Source: Epiperipatus broadwayi | Lineage: Eukaryota; Onychophora; Udeonychophora; Euonychophora; Peripatidae | DNA: 64,000 nt | Reading direction: 5' to 3' | Assembly: GCA_028023455.1 (NCBI GenBank) | Contig: JAQFVV010006310.1 | Coordinates: 3,476,001 to 3,540,000 of the forward strand | Shown here: positions 26,566 through 38,127 of the stretch, one piece after another | Position numbering within the stretch: position 1 is the first letter of the stretch | Layout: every line of letters starts with the position of its first letter | Notes under the pieces: model-generated | The model's input: the letters and a program-made list of their open reading frames with translations, nothing else | Told to the model about the DNA's origin: nothing | Databases searched by the model: none | Made by a program: the position numbers and the translations under genes

Positions 26566-28903
26566 TGTAACGAGCACAGACGTTCGTTACATTGGGTTTT
26601 ATTTTATTAAACATGAAAGTAAATTAAAAAGTTCGCATTTAAAAATTTTCTTTAAGAATTAAAAATTGAAATTAAATATCATCTTAAACTCTTATATATT
26701 AAATCGCACAGATAATGAAAAATTATTAAAATAAAACTTTATTAAAGAAAAAGTATTTTAAAACTAAATTTTAAAAAGATTTGGAAATAAAATTATATCT
26801 TTAAATTTATCTTTAAATATATCTTTGATTTGGAAAACAGGTTAATTAATCAGAAATGGAAATGATTGTTAATTAGTTAAATGTAAACCAGCCTTGGGCA
26901 TTTAAATGTAAAAACATCGGTCAGATAGGGAAACAATAGAAACTTTCAGCAAATGAAATAAATCCATTGGGAAATCGGACCTCAACGAAAAGGATCATCA
27001 CATCGATGACGTAATGTTAAATTCAATCCTTCACATTAATATAAAAAGGACAAGTTTGGAAATTATTAGTTAGTGAGTTATTATGATTATTACGATGTGA
27101 CAGATAGATGTGAGTGCATCCCTTCAGTTTTGCTAGTAAAGAAAGAGAAATGAACTATCGTTTTCCTACATTGAGGACCAGTTAAAGCAAAAACCTCCGG
27201 ATGGATAAATAAATCGGCCAACAGAATATCAATCTTAGGACGGCGTGGGAATTCACGTTCATGGCAAGCAACGGAAAAAGATGAACATTTCTAAAACCGT
27301 AAGAACTTTCTAAGATAGATATAACGAACAATATTAATTTGAAAACACTAAGAACTTTAAATTTTAAACTTTCCTAGTATTTAATTGTTACAAATAGAAT
27401 CCTATCTGACCAAACTAAATTCTTTATTAATAGTGTTATTTGATGTATTTTTTTCCTTATTTATGTAAAATCATTTCCATTTATTTATTTTTTATTCTTT
27501 AAGTTTTTATCATGATTTTTTTTTTGTTTTCGTTAAATTAATTATATAAATGTTAAACTTAAGTCGGGCGTGAATGGCTGTATAGATTTGTAAAGTTATA
27601 TTAGGGGAGGGTAATCTTAGGTTATTTGTTTCGTGGTTAAATTGGGTCAATGGATTGGATATATTGGTGTGATTAGTAGATGTAATATTGATTCGCTACG
27701 GGCAGAATCGCTTCATACGCCGCACACTTCCGTTTGCCTATGGAAGGAATTATAAGTCGGATACCGCAGTTCCTTTCTATGGAGTTTTTTGTTTTATTGC
27801 TCTTCTTTGCAGATAGATGTAATATTCCTATCTCATAAGAGGCAATTTCTTCTCTTAACCTTTTGTGCTGCCGTATTTTATTACATTGAATACATCGATA
27901 TATCAGATGAATTGATGCCAGTTTGACTACGAATTTTAGCCTAAGGTTAAATAGGGATAGAATGTTTATTTTCAAAAGCAAATTTATGTGGTCTATTCAT
28001 ACTCGACCCTAAATAAAAATGCATTAAATTTAAGTTGTTTATGGACGCTTGCATGGATTGTTTATTGGTTAACTATGTTTTGCGTTTCCATATTTGATCA
28101 AAATATATAGACATTCGATAAATAATGATACCTTACGGTGAGTATCTAAAATGTATTTATTCGGATGTCTTTTAAGTTATTGGTGACAATGCAAGTATCT
28201 TATGGTGAATACTATTGGGTTACGTATAAATTTCCCTCCGCAATTGTCAGTAATCAATAATTTTGTATTTTGATCGTTTATGTTTACTTTGAAATGTTTT
28301 TGACCGTGAAATCTATGTAACCGATCTATATTCAACATTATAAACAAGCTTTCATAAATTTATCTGTGCGAACTTAATTAAAATGTAAAATTAGAATATA
28401 ATAGTAATTAAATGTAAATTAAAGTCAAAAATCAAAGTTAAAATAATGTTAAATGTTAAAATGTAAAACTAATACTAAAATAATTTTAAATCTTATATAT
28501 ATGTGCATAAATAAATGTTTGTATGTTAATTACTGGCAGTGGCTTATTTTATTCTTTTTTTATATATACTCTTAGATTATATTATTAAATCTCTGCTATT
28601 CCACTGAGCTAGTGACATGGGCTAACGACCGGAACCAAAATATTTAAAAAAAAATTATTTTTTTTTTGACTTACGTATCTGCCTACTTTATAAATTTTTC
28701 TAGGTTCAAATGCCTAGATGGCGCCCCGTAGTGCAGTTTACGTTAAGTCGCTTTCTCCGGATCGTTACAATATAAAAAAAAAAAAATTTTTTTTTTTCTT
28801 TGGACTTACGTATCTGCCTACTTTATAAATTTTTCTAGGTTCAAATGCCTAGATGGCGCCCTGTAGTGCAGTTACGTTAAGTCCCCTTTTCCGTATCATT
28901 ACA
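26566..28903 (+). mobile_element. Long LTR (TGTAACGA...TCGTTACA), copy 1, probably a solo LTR
   Basis: The sequence begins TGTAACGAGCACAGACGTTC and first ends TCCGGATCGTTACA at 28769. The 8-bp ends TGTAACGA and TCGTTACA are exact inverse complements. Both sides are ATAT, a possible 4-bp target duplication in low-complexity DNA. A TATA box (27040-27049) and AATAAA (28510-28515) sit in the order expected for U3-R-U5. A 134-bp tandem copy of the end follows (28770-28903). At about 2.2 kb it is long for an LTR. The minus-strand 102-codon ORF inside (27981-27673) is judged non-coding. Confidence 0.65.
28770..28903 (+). repeat. Tandem duplicate of the LTR 3' end
   Basis: The block from the A/T homopolymers through GACTTACGTATCTGCCTACT, TCTAGGTTCAAATGCCTAGA and TGGCGCC to the final CATTACA repeats the preceding 28640-28769 with a few substitutions. 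The second copy has lost the exact CGTTACA end. Confidence 0.8.
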
Positions 28904-28992
28904 ATATATATATATAAAGTATAATTATTAAACTGCACTAGTTATGATAGAATTTGTTTTGTTTTGGGACCAAAAAATTATATAAAATATTT

Positions 28993-29225
28993 ATTACAGT
29001 CAAATATCAGCCTTTCACGCTAATTGTGCATACGCTTTGCGAGTGTTAATAATAAATGAATACTTTCTCACCAATACAAGATATAGTATTTATGCAGGAA
29101 TAAAAGGAATCCTCTTATTACTGCATAAATACTATATCTTGTATTGGTGAGAAAGTTTTCATTTATTATTAACACTCACAAAGCGTATGCACAATTAGCG
29201 TGAAAGGCTGATATTTGACTGTAAT
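28993..29225. mobile_element. Near-perfect hairpin element next to ENDOG exon 2
   Basis: The left arm starts at 28993 (ATTACAGTCAAATATCAGCC) and the right arm ends at 29225 as its inverse complement. Arms of about 100 bp differ at only a few positions around a roughly 20-bp centre. The inner arm (ACAAGATATAGTATTTATGC) is related to the repeats at 62850-63460. It has no coding capacity and is MITE-like. It lies about 390 bp downstream, in gene sense, of the exon 2 donor, within intron 2. Confidence 0.8.
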
Positions 29226-29616
29226 ACAATTGTTTATATACGCTATATAAAATAAATGCTTATAAAATATTTATGATATGGCAAATAACAAGATTTAATG
29301 TAATTTCATCATTTCTTATTTTTTAACTTAAATAGGACAATTAAGAATATTCTAAGAATTTTTTTTTTTTTTAAATAATATGAAAATTAAATCCAAATAA
29401 AAAGAATGTATTTTCTTTTTATTTTAGACTTAAAGATACACTAATAAAAAAAAAAATATTAAAGATAGTACACCCTAGTATAAAACTAAATAGAATAATA
29501 AATAAACATTTAACACTGAAAAAAGTATTGAAAAGAGAACATATATTTCAGATATTAGATTATGAAAGCTACAGAAAGTTATTAAAAGATATAAAAAGTT
29601 TATTTAAGCTCTTTAC

Positions 29617-29729
29617 CTTGGAAGAAATAAAGGACCTGTACAGACATATATATTTTTGTATTGTTGAGTTAAATGACGAACATATTTTTCTAATTTGTTC
29701 CAAGAATTCCTATTAAAGCCTTTACCAAT
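29617..29729 (-). CDS. ENDOG: ENDOG exon 2 (113 bp)
   Basis: This small exon encodes residues 168-204 plus two bases of codon 205. It begins after the acceptor ATTTTAG with IGKGFNRNSWNKLEKYVR and ends with YVCTGPLFLP followed by AG|GTAAAG. In the family this segment follows NM-PQ and precedes the EA(N/D)G block, exactly as here. The GFN Asn and the following W--LE helix belong to the metal-binding part of the nuclease fold. The exon is 37 codons plus 2 nt, which restores frame with exon 3. It is too short for a simple ORF scan and is covered on the plus strand by an unrelated 62-codon ORF. Confidence 0.93.
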
Positions 29730-31757
29730 CTAAAATTAAAAAAAATACATTGAAATAAATAATATTTACATATACCTGTATATAATATTGGACATATATG
29801 ATATGAAATATGATGTAAATTTATTGAAGGCTAAAATTTCTCCAACTGCTGCGCAAACAACATTAAAACATTATAAAAACTTATATGTCTGCCAATCAAA
29901 CAAAATGTGTGTGTGAGATCCCAAAAACTTATATAGGATACAAGTTTAAATAAAACAAACAGTGAAAATAAAATTTTATTAATTGTGAATGTAAATAAAG
30001 CTTTGCATATACATACAAAGCCAGGCTGATCGATTTTGTCATCTGAGGCAAGCCTTAAAATTTAGAATTTGTAAAATGATTTAAAAGGGCCTCATGAAGT
30101 AGACGTTGAACATCTGCCTACCATATCCAGTTCAGGCCAAATGAAATACCTTTAAAGGCTTAAGAATTTCTATAATGTAGAAAATAAAACAAAAATGAAA
30201 AATCACTCAAACTTTCACCATCCAACAATTGGCAAGGTTGATCAATACTACCTTTGTCTTCACTGTTCCTGTATAAGATTGGAAGAGTCTTTTATTGTGC
30301 AATGGGTCATTTATTAAAAAAGATTGCTTTTCTACTTATTTAAAATGGTCTATTAAATAAAGCAATGGATAATAATATGAAATATATATATATGTATTAG
30401 ACAAAAAGAAATATCTTTAATAAATACTAAAAAAAAAAAGACTAAAAATGTAGAAAAATAATAATTTAATAAAAAAACTTACAAAAAAAAAACATAGCAG
30501 ATCATCTTTTAAACTTTACTATAACTTCTTTATAATTTGCTCTAGATATATGCTTTTCTATAGAAATTACTGCTAGATCACTAAATTTATTTTGGGTCAT
30601 TGCCCAAATAATTTGTAAAAATGTCAGTTTAGCAAAAAAACTACTTTTGGTTCCTGTTATACTTTATAAGTAATCATTTAAAAAAATTTTAGTTTAGAGA
30701 AATAACTTCTGGTTGCTGTTACATTTATAAACAATGTTAATAGAATTCTTTGGATCACAACATTTTCCCTCTAAGACAGGACAATTTATAAAGAAAATGA
30801 ATATAATAAACAATTTAAAAAATCATATACAACAACTATATAAATATATATACATATTAAAAATTATTATATATAAAAAGCCTTTTTCAGAGCATGGTTT
30901 AGTGTTCTTTTCAAATGTTAATAATTTATTTTAACATTAACCAATTATTGCACACATAATATCATCTAGTGTTCCATAATAGAAGTAAAATAACAATAAC
31001 AAAATAAAACATCAGTAAAATAGAATAAAACCTTCATATAGAGATCCAATATAACTTCAAAGAATTGACTATATATCATAATATATAAAATAATATATAC
31101 ATTATACAACTTTATATATATATTGTCTTGTATAATTTTCCAATCATTTCCAATTGACAAGTTGTTAACTAAATTTATTGAAGTTTTGTAAATATTCATA
31201 GTTTGCAAAATATTTCATACACTTGTTTTCCCTTTGGATCTTACATTTTTGTAGCATCTATTTTATGTCCATTTGTTAAGTAATGAAAGTATAAAGCTGA
31301 TTATCTCGTCTATTAATTGCAGTGTTATATTCTTTGGCTCTTACCTCTAACTGTTTCCTTATGACCGTAATAAATCATATTGCAAAGGACCCTATACAAT
31401 TCTGTTTTTGTATTTTATATCATCTCTTAATACCTATTAATTTATCCAGACTTTTCGACCATACAATATTTATGTGCTTATCAATATAATTTGTTTTTTA
31501 TTAATGTATTATAAATTTTGAGATAATATGAAAATTTGATCCATTTCTCATTTGAACTATTATTATTATCATCAATATAATCATTTTACATAGAGATGCT
31601 ATCACTACTATAGATTTCTTAGAATTAAAAAGTACATTTTTCAAAGTTTTAATGGTTGTATCCATAATCTTTATCTAATTTAATAAATTGATTCTTTTGT
31701 TAATGAGTTACATTTTTATCTATTATATTTTTCATTTCTATATTTAAAATTTGTCAA
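29730..31757. other. ENDOG intron 1, exon 2-proximal part, nothing recognised
   Basis: AT-rich DNA with short shadow ORFs only. An AATATATATATATG tract lies near 30380. No element ends are recognised. Confidence 0.4.
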
Positions 31758-31837
31758 GCATTGGTGACGAGAAGTCAGCATAACTGCCTTACAAAACAGT
31801 TGTCCCGGGTTTGCGGGGTTCGCTTCCTTGCCGATGC
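31758..31837 (+). tRNA. tRNA-like sequence or tRNA-derived SINE head (probable pseudogene)
   Basis: The 7-nt ends GCATTGG and CCGATGC pair fully with one G-U pair, and two more outer pairs extend the stem. The 80-nt interior contains a box-B-like GGTTCGCTTCC at the right distance and a TTAC stretch where an anticodon could sit. The D arm and anticodon stem pair poorly. The sequence is locally GC-rich and is followed by A and T runs. A degenerate tRNA gene or the 5' head of a SINE fits better than a working tRNA. Confidence 0.3.
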
Positions 31838-32048
31838 TTTGACACACGGAAAAATTTTTTTTTTTTAAATAACTACCATCTTTTGTATCCATACTTGTTG
31901 TGAATCTATAGGAATAATTTTTCTTAATTTCTCTTCTTTAATAAAAGGTTTTAATATAATATTATTATCATTAATTATGTGAATATCTATATTTAAATAT
32001 TTAATTTTATCTTTAAATTGTATTTTTGTAAATTTAATATTATATATA

Positions 32049-32991
32049 CACCTGGGTCTCGTTTTAAGCGATAGATAGGTTCCACAGAAAACCTACATTA
32101 AAAAAATCACACAAAAATAGACTTAATTTACCTTGAAAAATGGGGGATAGGGTCTGTAATTTTCAGAATTAGCATAAAAGCAAAGCAACAAAGAAAAATT
32201 ACTTTAAAATTCGCATTAAAAAAATAAGCAAATAAAGTATGACTAATAAAAAATTTCAAATATTTGAAAAAAAATTAATACAAGACAAACTTTTTTTATT
32301 AACTACAGTATTTAATTTTACATTTTTCATACATATTTTAATCATTACCGTTTGTAAACTGGAAAGAAATCAGATTCAATGTGATGTATTGTAGCTTCTC
32401 CTTAAATGAAGTCAAGAATCTCTCAGCAATTATGCCCAGAGAAACCTGTTAACCACTTTATTTTTATTCGTGATGTGATGTACAACTTGCGCCATTTTCA
32501 GTCTTGTGCTGTGTTAATGGTTTTGTTTCTATATTAAAAAAAAGGGGAATCGTAATCAAAACAAAAAAATTATACACTATCATTAGAAAGATTATTTTCA
32601 GTTTATAAAATCTTCGTTTTTTTATTTTAAAAATCTAAAAGATTATTTATTTCTGTTATATATAACAAAATATACGTTTTAAAAGTTTAATTTTTTTGAA
32701 TACTTATTGCGATATTTTTATATGTAAGTATAAATCTATTATTATTATTTACTCATTAATATAAATAGGTTATTTACATAGAAGCTAAAAATCTAAATAC
32801 AGCTTCAGGCCATATTCCCGTTAACTGCCAATATAAGTTATATTTTTGAAAAAAAAAAAAAAAGTATTTCAAGTGAAAATAAGTTATTAATAATTTAAAT
32901 TTCTTGATATCTAATAAATATAGTGAAATATGAAAGATATTAAGAAACATGAATCGCATTAAAATAATCCACATAAAACGCAACCCAGGTG
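32049..32991 (-). mobile_element. Tigger/pogo-like DNA transposon relic, copy 1
   Basis: The element is bounded by CACCTGGGTCTCGTTTT at the left and the inverse of CACCTGGGTTGCGTTTT at the right, each next to a TA target duplication. The left 180 bp matches the copy at 61105. On the minus strand the right end reads RFMWIILMRFMFLN, matching that copy. The transposase interior is deleted. The TA duplication, TIR style and the residue pattern in copy 2 suggest the Tigger branch of Tc1/mariner. Confidence 0.65.
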
Positions 32992-33933
32992 TATATATTG
33001 TCATCAAAATCTTTATTCATATTTATTTTATTATCAATAATTAAAATATCATCAACATATCTAGAATAATGTATTATATCTTTACTAATTATTTTTAATT
33101 ATAATGGTTTCTAATTTGTTTATAAATATTGATGACATTAACCCACTAATTGCACAACCCATAATCTATCCTTTATATACATTCCAAAATTCATTATTAT
33201 ATTTAAAATATAAACTGTTATGTATTAATATTAACCTCTCTTCTATAATATTTAAAATGTTTTTATATATTGATTTAAATTTTTTATTGATATTTCTAAA
33301 CTTTTAAATCTTGGAATACTTGGATAAGATTTTTCAATATCCGTTATTAAAATACTTTGATTCCTAGTTAATTTTATATATATATACACACAAAATTTGT
33401 TGAACACTACAATAATTATATTTTACCATAAAACATCTGCCATTTCTTCCATTTATTTTGTTCAATACTTCATTTGGTCCATAATAAAAAAATTTAAAAA
33501 TGTATTGGTCTGCGGCATGTAGTTTTGAGAAACACTGTGTTTTGTGAGCACTTCTCTCATTTATCAGTTTATTTATTTTAATTTCAGTGTTACCAAGTTA
33601 AGTAATCAAACTACTTTTTAGTTGTTAATTGATTTAAAACTTTAGTCATTTGATTAACTTACAATAAATATCATTCCTTTGTCAATATTTTATTAATTTT
33701 TGGTATTACATACATGAGAGAAGATTCAGTATAATTAATAGAGGGAGTTTCATGTTTCTCCCTGATCTAGTTGGCATTAAAAGAAATATGCTCATAGTAG
33801 TTGTGAAAGATGATATGAGAGATCAGAATCAGAGCATTCCCCAGGTAAAGTTCATAATTATCCAGCATATACTGACCATTACACTATATAATTAACAAAC
33901 TGGGGCTCTGCATATTATATTAACATAACATAT
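32992..33933. other. AT-rich DNA between transposons
   Basis: No recognised gene or element. The 67-codon plus ORF at 33104 is composition-driven and has no motif. Confidence 0.4.
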
Positions 33934-35868
33934 TGTAACGATCCGGAGAAAGTGACTTAACGTAATCTGCACTACGGGGCGCCATCTAGGCATTTGAACC
34001 TAGAAAAATTTATAAAGTAGGCAGATACGTAAGTCAAAAAAAAAAAAATTTTTTTTTTTTTTAAATATTTTGGTTCCGGTCGTTAGCCCATGTCACTAGC
34101 TCAGTGGAATAGCAGAGATTTAATAATATAATCTAAGAGTATATATAAAAAAGAATAAAATAAGCCACTGCCAGTAATTAACATACAAACATTTATTTAT
34201 GCACATATATATATAAGATTTAAAATTATTTTAGTATTAGTTTTACATTTTAACATTTAACATTATTTTTAACTTTGATTTTTGACTTTAATTTACATTT
34301 AATTACTATTATATTCTAATTTTACATTTTAATTAAGTTCGCACAGATAAATTTATGAAAGCTTGTTTATAATGTTGAATATAGATCGGTTACATAGATT
34401 TCACGGTCAAAAACATTTCAAAGTAAACATAAACGATCAAAATACAAAATTATTGATTACTGACAATTGCGGAGGGAACTTTATACATAACCCAATAGTA
34501 TTCACCATAAGATACTTGCATTGTCACCAATAACTTAAAAGACATCCGAATAAATACATTTTAGATACTCACCGTAAGGTATCATTATTTATCGAATGTC
34601 TATATATTTTGATCAAATATGAAAACCCAAAACATACTTAACCGATAACCAATCCATGCAAGCGTCTATAAACAACTTAAATTTAATGCATTTTTATTTA
34701 GGGTCAAGTATGAATAGACCACATAGATTTGCATTTGAAAATAAAATATTCTGTCCCTATTTAACCTTAGGCTAAAATTCGCAGTCAAACTGGCATCAAT
34801 CCATCTGATACATCGATGTATTCAATGTAATACGGAATACGGCAGCACCAAAAAGGTTAAGAGAAGATATTGACTCTCATTAGACAGGAATATTACTTCT
34901 ATCTAACGAGAAGAACAATAAAAAAAAAACTCCATAGAAAGGAACTGCGCTCTGCGTCTTATAATTCCTTCCATAGGCAAAACGGGAGAGTGCGGCGTAT
35001 GAAGCGATTCTGCCAGTAGCGAATCTCCGACTACATCTACTAACTACATCAATATATCCAATCCATTGACCCAATCTAACAACGACACAAATAACCTAAG
35101 ATTACCCTCCCCTAATATAACTTTACAAATCTATACAGCCATTCACGCCCGACTTAAGTTTAACATTTATATAATTAATTTAACGAAAAACAAAAAAAAA
35201 TCATGATAAAAACTTAAAGAATAAAAAATAAATAAATGGAAATGACTTTACATAAATAAGAAAAAAAATACATCAAATAACACTATTAATAAAGAATTTA
35301 GTTTGGTCAGATAGGATTCTATTTGTAACAATTAAATACTAGGAAAGTTTAAAATTTAAAGTTCTTAGTGTTTTCAAATTAATATTGTTCGTTATATCTT
35401 AGAAAGTTCTTACGGTTTTAGAAATGTTCATCTTTTACAGTTGCTTGCCGTTTGAAATCCAGCGTTAAATTTCCCGATGATCCTGTGGTCCTCTGAATAT
35501 AAGAAAAGCGATGTTTCATTTTTCCATTTTATCACAACTGAAGGGATTGAACGTGCGTCCTTCAATCTCTTCTCCCGCACCTCCGCACTAACATCTATCT
35601 GTCACATCGTAATAATCATAATAACTCACTAATTAATAATTTCCAAATTTTCCCTTTTATACGTATTCGAAGGATTGACTTGGCATTATGTCATCGATGT
35701 GATGATCCTTTCGCTGAGGTCCGATTTCCCGATGGATTTCTTTCATTGGCTATTTGTTTCTATTGTTTTCCTATCTGACCGATGTTTTTACATTTAGATG
35801 CCCAAGGCTGGTTTACATTTGACTAATTAAATTTATCATTTCCATTTCTGATTAATTAACCTGTTTTC
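33934..35868 (-). mobile_element. Long LTR, copy 2, inverted and truncated
   Basis: In reverse orientation this matches copies 1 and 3. It starts TGTAACGATCCGGAGAAAGT (the LTR 3' end) and runs to about 35868, where homology stops at the block complementary to GAAAACAGGTTAATTAATC. The first part of the LTR (about 180-290 bp, including the TGTAACGAGCACAGACG end) is missing. The junction runs directly into the 125-bp direct repeat. More substitutions than copies 1 and 3 suggest it is older or faster-decaying. Confidence 0.7.
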
Positions 35869-35991
35869 TTTTTGTATATAGTCTTTTTGTAAAATTATTA
35901 ACCGGATGTTTTGTAAATGTCTTCGTCAATCGTGTACCGTAATTACTAACCCTAAGTAAAATTTTTTTTTTTTTGATTATTTTTTTTTTAA
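35865..35991 (+). repeat. Identical direct repeat, left copy
   Basis: From TTCTTTTTGTATATAG through ACCGGATGTTTTGTAAATGT and CGTCAATCGTGTACCGTAAT to a T-rich end, this block is identical by eye to 38727-38853, including both homopolymer lengths. The two copies flank LTR copy 3 and its internal remnant. Confidence 0.85.
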
Positions 35992-36006
35992 GCAACTTTA
36001 CTGATA

Positions 36007-38127
36007 TGTAACGAGCACAGACGTTCGTTACATTGTTTTTTTTTATATTTATTAAACATGAAAGTAAATTAAAAAGTTTGCATTTAAAATAAAACTGTAT
36101 TAAAAATAGAAAAGGTATTTTAAAAACAAAAACTTAAAAAGATTTAGAGATAAAAATATATCTTTAATCTTGGAAAACAGGTTAATTAATCAGAAATGGA
36201 AATGATAAATTTAATTAGTCAAATGTAAACCAGCCTTGGGCATTTAAATGTAAAAACATCGGTCAGATAGGAAAACAATAGAAACAAATAGCCAATGAAA
36301 GAAATCCATCGGGAAATCGGACCTCAGCGAAAGGATCATCACATCGATGACATAATGCCAAGTCAATCCTTCGAATACGTATAAAAGGAAAATTTGGAAA
36401 TTATTAATTAGTGACTGGATTATGATTATTACGATGTGACAGATAGGTGTTAGTGCGGAGGTGCGGGAGAAGCGATTGAAGAGACGCACGATTCAATCAC
36501 TTCAGTTTTGCCAAAGAAAGAAAGAGAAATGAACTATCGTTTTCTACATTGAGGACCAACTAAATTAAAAAACCTCCGAATGAATAAATAAAACATCGGC
36601 TAAATGTATACCAATATCTTCAGGACGGCGTGGGAATTCCCGTTCAAACTTACAAACGACAGATAAAGATGAACTGTTTAAAACCGTAAGAACTTTGCAA
36701 TTAATGAACATTAAATTAAAACTTTTCGTATTTAAAATAATTGCATTAGTTTCCTATCTGACTAAAGTAGTTAAAATGTTATTTGATGTATTTTTTATTT
36801 ATTTGTGTAATATCATTTCCATTTATTTAATTTTGTTCTTTAAGTTTATTTATGATTTCTGTTTTCCGATAAATTAAAATATATCAATGTTAAACTTAAG
36901 TCGGGCGTGAATGGCTGTATAGATTTGTAAAGTTATATTAGGGGGGGGAGGGTAATCTTAGGTTATTTGGTTCGTGGTTAAATTGGGTCAATGGATTGGA
37001 TATATTGGTGTGATTAGTAGATGTAATATTGATTCGCTACGGGCAGAATCGCTTCATACGCCGCACACTTCCGTTTGCCTATGGAAGGAATTATAAGTCG
37101 GATACCGCAGTTCCTTTCTATGGAGTTTTTTGTTTTATTGCTCTTCTTTGCAGATAGATGTAATATTCCTATCTCATGAGAAGCAATTTCTTCTCTTAAC
37201 TTTTTGTGCTGCCGTATTTTATTACAATGAATACATCGATGTATCAGGTGAATTGATGCCAGTTTGACTACGAATTTTAACCTAAGGTTAAATAGGGATA
37301 GAATGTTTATTTTCAAAAGCAAATTTATGTGGTCTATTCATACTCGACCCTAAATAGAAATGCATTAAATTTAAGTTGTTTATAGACGCTTGCATGGATT
37401 GTTTATTGGTTAACTATGTTTTGCGTTTCCATATTTGATCAAAATATATAGACATTCGATAAGTAATGATACCTTACGGTGAGTATCTAAAATGTATTTA
37501 TTCGGATGTCTTTTAAGTTATTGGTGACAATGCAAGTATCTTATGGTGAATACTATTGGGTTACGTATAAATTTCCCTCCGCAATTGTCAGTAATCAATA
37601 ATTTTGTATTTTGATCGTTTATGTTTACTTTGAAATGTGTTTAACCGTGTAATCTATGTAACCGATCTATAGCAACATATTAAAACAAGCTTTTATAATC
37701 CCATCTGTGCGAACTTAATTAAAATGTAAACTGATAATATAATAGAAATTAAAATGTAAATTAAAATCTAAGGTAAAGTTAAAAATAATGTTAAATTTTG
37801 AAATGTAAAACTAATACTAAAATAATTTTAAATCTTATATATATGTGCATAAATAAATGTTTGTATGTTAATTACTGGCAGTGGCTTATTTTATTTATTT
37901 TTTTAATATTGAAATATAATTAGATAAGATATTATATTATTTAATCTCTGCTATTCCACTGAGCTAGTGACATGGGCTAACGACCGGAACCAAAATATTT
38001 AAAAAAAAAAAAAATTTTTTTTTTTTTGACTTACGTATCTGCCTACTTTATAAATTTTTCTAGGTTCAAATGCCTAGATGGTGCCCGTAGTGCAGTTTAC
38101 GTAAGTCATATTCTCCGGATCGTTACA
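36007..38127 (+). mobile_element. Long LTR, copy 3, followed by a primer-binding-site-like sequence
   Basis: It begins TGTAACGAGCACAGACGTTC and ends CCGGATCGTTACA, with a TATA box at 36380-36388. Two bases after the end comes TGGCGAACCAACTTGG, placed and worded like a Gypsy primer-binding site. This suggests a 5' LTR followed by the start of an internal region rather than a solo LTR. The flanks (CTGATA left, ACTGGC right) show no target duplication, which fits. Copies 2 and 3 lie head to head with about 140 bp between them and form a palindrome with arms of nearly 2 kb. Confidence 0.65.

Noticed and set aside
27673-27981. 102-codon minus ORF, nearly identical in LTR copies 1 and 3 (also 37014-37322), as a conserved gene
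   Set aside because: Between the two copies I count about four amino-acid changes against about one silent change, and the third LTR copy has it broken. That is neutral drift of a young repeat and not a selected protein. It also runs against the LTR's own TATA and polyA order.
29528-29716. 62-codon plus-strand ORF as a gene
   Set aside because: It is the shadow of ENDOG exon 2 on the opposite strand and has no motif of its own.
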